Shown: one piece after another, positions 6,082 to 13,254 of the stretch
Numbering within the stretch: the stretch's first letter is position 1
Layout of the letters: the number at the start of each line of letters is the position of its first letter
From: Bdellovibrionales bacterium
GTDB taxonomy: Bacteria > Bdellovibrionota > UBA1018 > CAIPTA01
NCBI GenBank assembly: GCA_021730855.1
Contig: JAKFYM010000396.1
Location: 1 to 19,528, forward strand
Direction: 5' to 3'
Length of the DNA stretch: 19,528 nt
Position numbers and translations under genes: made by a program
The notes under the pieces: generated by a model
Database searches by the model: none
What the model was told of the DNA's origin: nothing
The model's input: only the letters and a program-made list of their open reading frames with translations

Positions 6082-9000
6082 TGCGCATCCTTCTCCTACT
6101 ACTACCCATTGCTAGCTTCGCCGCGGAGGCCGAAAAAATGGGCGCTTCGGAGCGAGCGGATCTCTACGAAGAGCACGGGATGACCTATGCCCAAAGCCTC
6201 TACCTAGAATTGGATGGCTCAGGTGAAGACGAACTGCGGTCAAAAAAATCGGACAACCTCAACCAACGTATTCGCGAACGCGGGATTCAAAAACTGGAAG
6301 TCTATTTAGCCAAGACAAAGGACCCAAAGATCCGTCGTGAAATCTTGCACCGGCTCTCGCAACTCCACGAGCAGCAATCGGAAATCATCAGCCGCCGCAG
6401 CGACCTGAAAGACAAAGAAGCGGCCTATAAAACCGCATTGCGAAGCTCCAATCGCTACCTTCAGCTCCTACGTAAAGAGTTTCCCTCCTGGACAGCCGAT
6501 GCCATTCTCTTCAATTTGGCAGAGAACCACTCTCGGCTAAAAGAAGACGCGCAAGCCGAAATCTATTACCGCCAGGTGGTAAACCAATTTCCCAAAAGCG
6601 CCGTGGTGGCCGACTCCCTACTTTCTTTGGGCAATCTTTACTTTGAGCGCCATGCCTTCCAAACAGCCCGCGCCTTCTATCTAAAAATTCTCGATACGAC
6701 AGAAGGAAATTTGCATCCTTATGCCCACTACAAAATGGCCTGGTGCCATTTTAATGAAAATAACTTCCAAGCAGCGGTGAATCGCCTAGAACAGGCCATC
6801 TTCGAGAGCCGCAAACTGCAGCAGGCCGGAGAAAAGAAACTGGGCGTGGAAGAAGAGGCTTTGAGCGACCTCGTGCTCTTTTTTGCGGAGACCGGCAATC
6901 CTGACCAAGCCAAAGAGCTTTTTGAAAGGCTAGTTCCCAAACAAGAGGCCAACGAACTTCGTTTCCGATTGGTGCAAAGGCTGTTCGACCACGGCAAACA
7001 CCAAGTGGCGCGAAATACCGCAAAACAACTCCTCGACGAAAATCCACAGAAGGAATTCGTGAACCGCTTGTACCTCATTCTCATCAGTGTGGCCGAACGC
7101 ACCAAGGACCGTGGATTCGGCCTGGATACGGCACGCAAACTTTCTTCTTGGTTAAAAACGGAAAACCTGGCGAAGGCCGACACGAGCCGAATCGAGAGCG
7201 AAGAATATATGCGCCTCTACAGCCAGAAGCTCCATCACGAGGCCGAGACCATGAAGGAGAGCGAGGTCTGGAGCCAAGCCAAAAAATCCTACGACATCTA
7301 CCTAGAAACTTTCCCCGAGGAGGCCGAGACCCCGGAGGTAAAATTTCGCTACGCCGTGCTGCTGATGAATCGCAAAGACCAGCTGAAGGCCTACAAAATG
7401 GTGAGCGACGCCGTGGCCACCATGACTCCCGAGCATAGTCGTTTCAAAGAAGCATTAAATCTACGCATCCAGAGCATCGAATTGGCCTCGCCTCAGGAGA
7501 AAAAACAAATTGCCGATAAGGATGTGCTCGCGGCTTACGATTCTTATGTGGCGCACTTTCCTAAAGAAGACCTGGCCGTAGAGGCCCAATACAAGGCCGC
7601 CAATGTGGCCAAAACCTTAGAAACGCCCGAGCAGGTGGCCGCGCGTTACCGTACCTTGGCTGAAACGCATCCTACCCACAATCTAGCGAAAGCTTCCGTA
7701 GGCGAAGCCCTGGCGGTGCTAGTGAAGGCGCAAAAATGGGAAGCCTTGGGCCTGGAGTCTAAGGCATTGAACGCCAAGAGCGAGTCGCCCCTCCTCGACA
7801 AAGACAATGACCTCAGGCAGAAGATCGCCGAAGCCCAGGAACTCTCGCTCGTGAAAATCACCGAAGGCCTGGAGCAGGAAGGCAAGCTGGCCGAAGCCCG
7901 GACCGCCTACGAAAAAATCCTAGACGACTCTCCCTCACCCACCATGGGGATCTATTCCTTTGTGCGCTTAGCTGCCCTCGCGGAACAAAAAATCCAGGAC
8001 AACCGCGCCGCCATCGCCTACTTCGAAAAGTTACGCGAGAAATATCCCGATACCAAGGAAGCCCGCCAGGCATCGCTCGAGCTAGCCCGGCTCTACGAGA
8101 AAGTGAATGAACCCGAACAGGCCGTGACGCAATACCTGGAATATGCCTCCAATGGCCAAGGCAAAGTGGAAATCCAGGCCCTAACCAATGCCGCGGTCCT
8201 GCTAGAAAGCTTCAATGCGCGGGAGAAAGCCGCCGCCGCGTTCTTTCGTCTCGCCGATCTCTTGAAGCAAAACAAAAAAGACGCCTTCGTGGCCTACGAA
8301 GCAGGCTGTAATAACATCTTGCTCTCCTACCAAAACAAAGACCTGACCGTGCTCAAGAAAATCCAAGAATGCGCCCAAGCCGTGGGACCCGGCCAAGTGC
8401 AGTGGCAAGCACGGGCGGCCTGGGCGATGGACCAAATGGCCGATAACCTAAACGATACTAGCCAATGGAGGAAGATCGCCTCACGCAGCTCCAAGGTGGA
8501 AACGGAACGCGCCTACGTGGCCCTAGCGAAACTCCGCATACTGAACGAGGAACTCGCCAGCCTCAAAAGCATCCAATTTCAAAAAACCAATGAAAAACCT
8601 GAAGCCAATATCAGCAAAAAAACCAATGCGCTAGAAAAAGTGGAAAAGGTGGCCGAGGCCGTGATCAAGATTGGCACGCCTAAACAAATCTTAGCGGCCA
8701 AAAATGTGGTGCATCTAGCCTATATGGACTTTGCCGACACGATGGAAAATGCCGCGCTTCCCTCGAAACTAAATGAGGCCGAAAGCGCCGAGCTGAAGAA
8801 AAGCTTTCAGGCCTTTGCGAAGGAATTCCGCGATAAGGCCGCCGGTTTTCAGGCCTCGGAAGGAGAACGACAACTCGCCTCCCAAGAAAGCTCGCTAGAA
8901 TTTTCTTCACTTAGTAGTGAAGAAAGAAGCTGGCTAAAAGAAGGTAAGGTGCCGATGGAGAAGGCCGCCGAAGTCTATGCGAAAAAAGCCTACGCTTCGC

Positions 9001-9164
9001 TTCAAGATGGCAAGTTTGGCGAGGCCAAATATTTTAGCGAGAAATGGAAAAAAGAAATCGGCAAGGTGGGAAATGCCGGCTATGGAAGCGGAGAGTTCGA
9101 TCGTTTCCAGGCCCTATTGCTAGAACGACTGCCCGAAGCCGATCCGGTTAGCCGGGAGTTCTAG
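6081..9164 (+). CDS. Large periplasmic TPR protein of the motor operon
   Basis: A 1027-residue protein with a signal peptide (MRILLLLLPIASFA, cleavage before AEAEK). Nearly all the rest is alpha-helical. TPR-like 34-residue units are visible at about residues 150-270 (AEIYYRQVVNQFPKSAVVADSL, LYFERHAFQTARAFYLKIL) and again at about 590-720 (ARTAYEKIL, AIAYFEKLREKYPDTKEARQ, PEQAVTQYLEYA). The final ~200 residues are charged helix. Myxococcus GltD/GltE and other gliding or Tol-associated scaffolds are likewise large periplasmic TPR proteins encoded near TolQR motors. That comparison is inference from architecture and context. Its last 45 nt overlap the oppositely transcribed gene at 9120. Confidence 0.85.
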   Translation: MRILLLLLPIASFAAEAEKMGASERADLYEEHGMTYAQSLYLELDGSGEDELRSKKSDNLNQRIRERGIQKLEVYLAKTKDPKIRREILHRLSQLHEQQSEIISRRSDLKDKEAAYKTALRSSNRYLQLLRKEFPSWTADAILFNLAENHSRLKEDAQAEIYYRQVVNQFPKSAVVADSLLSLGNLYFERHAFQTARAFYLKILDTTEGNLHPYAHYKMAWCHFNENNFQAAVNRLEQAIFESRKLQQAGEKKLGVEEEALSDLVLFFAETGNPDQAKELFERLVPKQEANELRFRLVQRLFDHGKHQVARNTAKQLLDENPQKEFVNRLYLILISVAERTKDRGFGLDTARKLSSWLKTENLAKADTSRIESEEYMRLYSQKLHHEAETMKESEVWSQAKKSYDIYLETFPEEAETPEVKFRYAVLLMNRKDQLKAYKMVSDAVATMTPEHSRFKEALNLRIQSIELASPQEKKQIADKDVLAAYDSYVAHFPKEDLAVEAQYKAANVAKTLETPEQVAARYRTLAETHPTHNLAKASVGEALAVLVKAQKWEALGLESKALNAKSESPLLDKDNDLRQKIAEAQELSLVKITEGLEQEGKLAEARTAYEKILDDSPSPTMGIYSFVRLAALAEQKIQDNRAAIAYFEKLREKYPDTKEARQASLELARLYEKVNEPEQAVTQYLEYASNGQGKVEIQALTNAAVLLESFNAREKAAAAFFRLADLLKQNKKDAFVAYEAGCNNILLSYQNKDLTVLKKIQECAQAVGPGQVQWQARAAWAMDQMADNLNDTSQWRKIASRSSKVETERAYVALAKLRILNEELASLKSIQFQKTNEKPEANISKKTNALEKVEKVAEAVIKIGTPKQILAAKNVVHLAYMDFADTMENAALPSKLNEAESAELKKSFQAFAKEFRDKAAGFQASEGERQLASQESSLEFSSLSSEERSWLKEGKVPMEKAAEVYAKKAYASLQDGKFGEAKYFSEKWKKEIGKVGNAGYGSGEFDRFQALLLERLPEADPVSREF

Positions 9165-9590
9165 GCCCGCCATTTGTGTGGCCGGAAAATTTGTCATCGG
9201 AGCGCCTTGCAATGCCGACATCAGCTGCGTCCCACTCCAGACATTGGTTTGCATTAGGCCAGGAGCGAGCCCAAGGGGAGCCAAGGTGGGAAGGGAAATC
9301 GGGGCAAATAGAGGCCCCGTGAGTCCATAGGAGTGACGTAGCCGTTGCTGCTGCAGGTAGGAGTTCAGCTCGACCTTGGTGAGAAAATCGTAAAAGTCCT
9401 GGGCTGTGCTTTGCTTTTGGCCTTTGTCGAAAGCGAGAAGATCGGGAGGAAGAAGGACCTCAACCTCGGGAATAAAGGCGTCCCCTGTGAGGCAGGAGGA
9501 AGCAAGGCCCCGCACGCCCTGCTCTAGCTTAGAGTCTTGAGCCACCAAAACAGCGATCAACGATAAAATGAGTAGGGAAAAATGCTTCAT
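9120..9590 (-). CDS. Small exported protein of unknown function
   Basis: A 156-residue protein I do not recognise. It has a signal peptide (MKHFSLLILSLIAVLVAQ). The mature part is rich in Leu, Pro, Gln and Gly, with one Cys. It includes AQDFYDFLTKVELNSYLQQQRLRHSYG followed by a Pro/Leu-rich tail with no clear domain. The signal peptide and ordinary composition argue for a real gene. No obvious ribosome site precedes ATG 9590. The 3' end runs 45 nt into the opposing TPR gene, so the two share bases on opposite strands. It follows the DUF4911-like gene on the same strand after 110 bp that contain a possible terminator, so it may have its own promoter. Confidence 0.65.
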   Translation of the reverse strand: MKHFSLLILSLIAVLVAQDSKLEQGVRGLASSCLTGDAFIPEVEVLLPPDLLAFDKGQKQSTAQDFYDFLTKVELNSYLQQQRLRHSYGLTGPLFAPISLPTLAPLGLAPGLMQTNVWSGTQLMSALQGAPMTNFPATQMAGLELPANRIGFGQSF

Positions 9591-9670
9591 CTATCGAGAA
9601 TCGCAAGAAGCATACCGATCCAAATAATTGAAATTAAACGACTTTTATCTGCAATCAAAAAGGAAAAGGA

Positions 9671-9692
9671 AAAATATTTAGGCTATCGCCTA
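9671..9692 (-). terminator. Possible intrinsic terminator after the DUF4911-like gene
   Basis: On the minus strand a 5-bp stem TAGGC-GATA-GCCTA is followed by AATATTTTT, just beyond the stop at 9701. The stem is short and termination may be partial. Confidence 0.4.
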
Positions 9693-9700
9693 GACCTTGG

Positions 9701-9916
9701 TCAAGCCACGTCCAAAAGCTCGAGCTCCACTTCTCTAGCCAAATGCGCGACCACAGTCTCCACAAACGACCGTAAATCGGGAGCCACATGGAGAAGGATG
9801 TCCCGATAAGGCAAGCCTTTTTGTTCGGTCAGGGTTGAGTAATTGGCCAAGCCCTCATAGGACTCCAAAAGCTGATAGACATAAGCTGAATCTTTTTTCT
9901 TTACCCGTAGGACCAT
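9701..9916 (-). CDS. Small DUF4911-like protein
   Basis: A 71-residue acidic protein with no signal peptide or membrane segment. The pattern (YVYQLLESYEGLANYSTL, then a beta strand DILLHVAPDLRSFVETVVAHL) resembles the DUF4911 family of small proteins from deltaproteobacterial-type genomes. The family has no known function, and I recall it from general pattern only. The frame also opens with GTG at 9925. ATG 9916 is preferred because AAGGTGAG lies 4 nt upstream of it. The gene diverges from the CpoB-like lipoprotein at 9977, and its ribosome site overlaps the -35 element of that gene's promoter. Confidence 0.7.
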   Translation of the reverse strand: MVLRVKKKDSAYVYQLLESYEGLANYSTLTEQKGLPYRDILLHVAPDLRSFVETVVAHLAREVELELLDVA

Positions 9917-9926
9917 CGTTCTCACC

Positions 9927-9955
9927 TTGACCGCAATCTAAGCGCTTTCTATCAT
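9927..9955 (+). promoter_or_regulatory. Promoter of the CpoB-like lipoprotein operon
   Basis: -35 TTGACC (9927-9932) and -10 TATCAT (9950-9955) are spaced by exactly 17 bp. Transcription would start near 9962. GGGGGA lies 6 nt before ATG 9977 as the ribosome site. The -35 sits next to the ribosome site of the divergent DUF4911-like gene. Confidence 0.7.
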
Positions 9956-9976
9956 AGTAGTACCTGGGGGATACAC

Positions 9977-10798
9977 ATGAAAAACGTCCTGTTGATCGCG
10001 CTTATTGGGCTCTCTTGCCTGTCTTGTTCACTCATGCAAAGAAGTGAGGAAATCGAAGAGCCTTCCGAAGCCGAAGGGGGCGAGGCACTGACTCCCGTGC
10101 TGGAGGCCGAGGTGGCCCGCCTAAATACCAAAATCGCCGCCCTGGAAACAAAGATGGAGGTGTTGACCAATAATTTGGAAAAAACACAAATCCAAAACGA
10201 CCAACCGATCATCGAAGCCGAGCCGCTGCCCCCCGAAAGCAATCTCGCAGCCCCTATGGACTTTGAAGCCGAAAGCAATCCGATCGTGAGCGCGGCTCCG
10301 ATTCGTGCCTCTGAAATGGCGCCGGCCCCAAACTCGAGCCCCACCCCAATCGCGAGCGCACAGGTGGAAAAAGATTTCCGTCGGAGTATGGGGCTTTTCC
10401 AAAATGGGCAGAACCCTGAAGCCGCCTCGGCTTTCGCCACCCTAGCAAAAAAATACCCTCAACATCTCCTCGCCTCTCATGCTCTTTACTGGGCAGGAGA
10501 ATCTGCGGCTCGTGCCCAACAGTGGAGCACGGCTCTACAAAACTGGGAGGAGCTGGAAAAGCGCTACCCGCGCTCTGCTTATCTTCCCGAGGCCCTTGCG
10601 GGCCTCGCGCGCGCGCATGACAACCAAGGCAATACGGCCAAGGCGCAAGGATACCGAAACACCTTAGTCCGAGCTTTTCCCAAAGCTCCGGTGACACTCA
10701 GCTTCCGTTCCTCGCCCGCTCCTGCCAGCACACGAGAGGGTGAAGACACCAATGCGCCCGTATATGAAGAAAGCTCCGACGAGGCGGAGACAGAATGA
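9977..10798 (+). CDS. CpoB/YbgF-like coiled-coil and TPR lipoprotein
   Basis: A 273-residue predicted lipoprotein. The signal ends in LSCLSC, so Cys14 or Cys17 could be lipidated; neither fits the consensus lipobox perfectly. Residues about 40-70 form a coiled coil (EVARLNTKIAALETKMEVLTN), followed by a Pro/Ala-rich linker. TPR-type repeats span about 130-235 (FRRSMGLFQNGQNPEAASAFATL, HALYWAGESAARAQQW, ALAGLARAHDNQGNTAKAQG). Coiled coil followed by TPR is the layout of CpoB (YbgF), which coordinates peptidoglycan synthesis with Tol-Pal. The lipid anchor and acidic tail differ from E. coli CpoB. It overlaps the next gene by 4 nt (ATGA). Confidence 0.8.
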   Translation: MKNVLLIALIGLSCLSCSLMQRSEEIEEPSEAEGGEALTPVLEAEVARLNTKIAALETKMEVLTNNLEKTQIQNDQPIIEAEPLPPESNLAAPMDFEAESNPIVSAAPIRASEMAPAPNSSPTPIASAQVEKDFRRSMGLFQNGQNPEAASAFATLAKKYPQHLLASHALYWAGESAARAQQWSTALQNWEELEKRYPRSAYLPEALAGLARAHDNQGNTAKAQGYRNTLVRAFPKAPVTLSFRSSPAPASTREGEDTNAPVYEESSDEAETE

Positions 10799-12060
10799 AA
10801 AAAATCGTCCTTCTCTTCAGTCTATTTTTTTCGCTCCATGAATTGTCCGCCGCGGAAAAAAAGGGACAGGAAATGGAAATTTATGGCAGCGCCCGCTTCA
10901 ACTTTAAGGCCTTAGAGGACCGGGTGCTTGTGCCTGGCTTTATTTCCTCCAGTGCCGTTGCCTCTCTCGGAAAAATCGTTGGACCCGTTGGCGCAAATAG
11001 TAATTATAGGCATGGGGATACCGTTTATATCCGTTGGTTCGGCCCCTCCCTTCCCGGGCCAGGGCGCAGGTTCGCCATTTATACCCCGGCCGTCGTCTTA
11101 CAAAACAGGATAGATCCGACGGATTTTTCGGTCCGCAATCAGCCGCTACCGCACCAAGAGGACGTGCTCGACCGACACCACCGCCTTGCGGGCTACTTTT
11201 ACGAGCCAGCGGGCGTGCTGAAAGTCGTCAAAGTTGAGCAAGGTTTAGTGTACGCATTCATAGAGAAGCTCAATGCCGTGGTAAAAGCCGGGGACGAAAT
11301 CATGAATCTCCTCCCCCACGTGGCAAAGGTGGAGCCCACCGTGAGTGGCGTGCCCTTATCGGCGGCAATTGTGGCTGGCTCTCCGCCTTCCCGTATCACT
11401 GCTAGCAAAAAGTCCTATGTGTACATCAATCGTGGCGCCCGCGACGGGATCCGCATAGGGCGTGTTTTCCAGGCGGTAGAGACCCTGCAGTTAACAGAAA
11501 GCGCTGGATTAGCCGCACCTGACGTGGCCACTGGTGAAGCGATGGTGGTCTATGTGTCGGACTCTTACTCTACCGCCATCATCACCCATGACTTTGACCT
11601 CATTCGTATTGGGTCGCTCCTAAAAACCAAAGACCCCTCGAACCCAATCCCTACCAAACAAGTTTTTGGAGGTATCGCGAAACCAGTGTCGGGAAATGAT
11701 TCCGCCCGTATTTTAGAAGTGCCTGATCTAGAGACCGAGAAGGAAAAAGTGGATCCGACATTGCCGGACCCAAGCAAAGAAAAGCCCAAAGCAGAACCGC
11801 CGCTCTCGGAGCTCGACGCCCTAGAGCGATCCATGCAGCTGAAAAGCCTAAGCGCGGAAGAAAAAACCAAATTAAGCAAATTGAGCAAGCAAGAAAAAGT
11901 GGAAGAGACCGTGGACCTGGGAGCGGACGAGCTGGAAGGAGCCCCAAGCGTGGCTCCTGTGGACAGCTCTTTTGGACAAAAGAAAAAGCCCGTGAAAAAG
12001 GCCAAGACACCCAAAGCTAATGACGAGGAAGAACTGAATCTGCTGATGATGGAAAACTGA
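10795..12060 (+). CDS. Exported protein of unknown function, FlgT-C-like repeat region
   Basis: A 421-residue protein with signal peptide MKKIVLLFSLFFSLHELSA. The middle (about 60-290) is beta-rich. SYVYINRGARDGIRIGRVFQAVE, followed by GEAMVVYVSDSYSTAIITHDFDLIRIGS, matches the general pattern of FlgT C-terminal-like and related envelope beta domains, where NxGxxDGVxxGDxF is typical. The last ~130 residues are charged (Lys/Glu/Asp-rich, e.g. SELDALERSMQLKSLSAEEKTKLSKL) and probably disordered or helical. I recall bdellovibrios placing LysM proteins beside YbgF-like genes and dprA, but I see no LysM motif here. Translation is coupled to the CpoB-like lipoprotein through the ATGA overlap, so the two probably act together in the envelope. 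Confidence 0.72.
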   Translation: MKKIVLLFSLFFSLHELSAAEKKGQEMEIYGSARFNFKALEDRVLVPGFISSSAVASLGKIVGPVGANSNYRHGDTVYIRWFGPSLPGPGRRFAIYTPAVVLQNRIDPTDFSVRNQPLPHQEDVLDRHHRLAGYFYEPAGVLKVVKVEQGLVYAFIEKLNAVVKAGDEIMNLLPHVAKVEPTVSGVPLSAAIVAGSPPSRITASKKSYVYINRGARDGIRIGRVFQAVETLQLTESAGLAAPDVATGEAMVVYVSDSYSTAIITHDFDLIRIGSLLKTKDPSNPIPTKQVFGGIAKPVSGNDSARILEVPDLETEKEKVDPTLPDPSKEKPKAEPPLSELDALERSMQLKSLSAEEKTKLSKLSKQEKVEETVDLGADELEGAPSVAPVDSSFGQKKKPVKKAKTPKANDEEELNLLMMEN

Positions 12061-12161
12061 GCAGGGCGTTGATTTGTTTTTGTTCACCGGGAGCTCTTTC
12101 AAAGAAAAATCCATTCTTTAGCCAGTCGGGACTAGGTCATAAAAGTGCCTAGAGTTCCCGC

Positions 12162-13217
12162 ATGGATCCGCTCCGTTTTGCCCACCAGTTTTTCTATTTT
12201 TCCCGCGCCGAGTGGCTCGCCCATTGGCAGGGAGCCACTCCCTCGTGGGAGGGCGTCAAGCAACTGTTTCGGAGCGACCATTTTTCCCGACGCCAGCTGC
12301 GCTATGGACCTATCCAAAGTCTTGGCGAGGCGGAGCAAATCTTCGCTGAAACTACCGCACGCGAGACCGCTGCGGGAGTGCGTGCACTCATGGAGACGGA
12401 TCCGCTCTACCCCACGTCCATACTACGGTACGTTCCGCCCCATAAACGCCCCGTGCTCCTCTACATTTGCGGAGCGGATGTGGCGGAAGAAAACAAAATG
12501 ATTGCCCTCGTGGGCACTCGTAGTCCCAGCACCTTTGGCCAAAACAACGCTCTACAATTTGCCTCTTATCTTTCCGCCCTCCATATTCGCATAGTGAGTG
12601 GCCTTGCCAAGGGCATTGATACCATTGCCCACAAAGAGAATCTTTCGCAAGGCACGGTGGCGGTGCTAGGGAGTGGCCTGCTCGATCCCTACCCGCAGGA
12701 AAATGCGGACCTTGCGCAGGAAATTCTACGTCGTGGGGGCACCCTCCTTTCGCCCTTTCCTCTGGCCCAGGTGCCCCTGCCACAAAACTTTCCCATCCGT
12801 AACGAACTCATTGCGGCTCTAGCTTGTGGAACCATTGTGGTGGAAGGCTGTGAAAAAAGTGGGGCCGCCATCACAGGAAAACTGGCCCTGGCTATGGATA
12901 AGACGGTGGTCACTCTCAGCCAAGATTTTCGCACCAACTTTGGCCGAGGTGCGCTACGGCTACAGCAAGCAGGAGCGCTCTTTGTGGCCAATGAAGAAGA
13001 AGCCTTGCAGGCGATCTACGCCCGGCTTGGAGGGTTTGCGACTCCCTCTCTCCCTACGGACCGCACTTTTTCCTTGGCGGATTTTCACAAAGCTTGTGGT
13101 GGAGAACTTTCGCAATCTTTGGTCTTGTTGCAAGAGGGGCTCTTGCATGGACAAATTGAGAAGAGAGGAGTGGATAGATTTCGCCTGACGAAAACGCCCG
13201 ATGACGCTAAGCGCTGA
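12162..13217 (+). CDS. dprA: DNA-processing protein DprA (divergent)
   Basis: A 351-residue cytoplasmic protein. DprA loads RecA onto incoming single-stranded DNA during transformation. The Rossmann-fold core is recognisable: PVLLYICG (97-104), IALVGTRSPSTFG (114-126), IVSGLAKGIDTIAH (144-157), VAVLGSGLLDPYPQENADL (166-184). A winged-helix-like tail follows (about 302-343, FSLADFHKACGGELSQSLVLLQEGLL). Later motifs are altered. The usual SE-P is SPFP, RNRIIAGLS is RNELIAALA, and the conserved VPG near the end of the core is TLSQDF. No strong ribosome site precedes ATG 12162, and 100 bp separate it from the preceding gene. It could be transcribed with the upstream pair or from a weak promoter I could not define. 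Confidence 0.88.
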   Translation: MDPLRFAHQFFYFSRAEWLAHWQGATPSWEGVKQLFRSDHFSRRQLRYGPIQSLGEAEQIFAETTARETAAGVRALMETDPLYPTSILRYVPPHKRPVLLYICGADVAEENKMIALVGTRSPSTFGQNNALQFASYLSALHIRIVSGLAKGIDTIAHKENLSQGTVAVLGSGLLDPYPQENADLAQEILRRGGTLLSPFPLAQVPLPQNFPIRNELIAALACGTIVVEGCEKSGAAITGKLALAMDKTVVTLSQDFRTNFGRGALRLQQAGALFVANEEEALQAIYARLGGFATPSLPTDRTFSLADFHKACGGELSQSLVLLQEGLLHGQIEKRGVDRFRLTKTPDDAKR

Positions 13218-13254
13218 TTTTGTTTTCCCGCAAAACTTGCTAGAGTGATGGACA

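Noticed and set aside
9582..9809. 75-residue plus-strand frame opposite the DUF4911-like gene
   Set aside because: No ribosome site. Its second half is the complement of a better-supported gene, and its composition is Lys/Ser-rich shadow.
12132..12152. CTAGG-N11-CCTAG inverted repeat before dprA
   Set aside because: Only five paired bases with a long spacer and no T tract, so chance explains it.
13218..13246. Promoter before mccB (TTTTGT-N17-TAGAGT)
   Set aside because: The -35 is a poor match, and the operon could be read from upstream. It is mentioned in the gene entry only.
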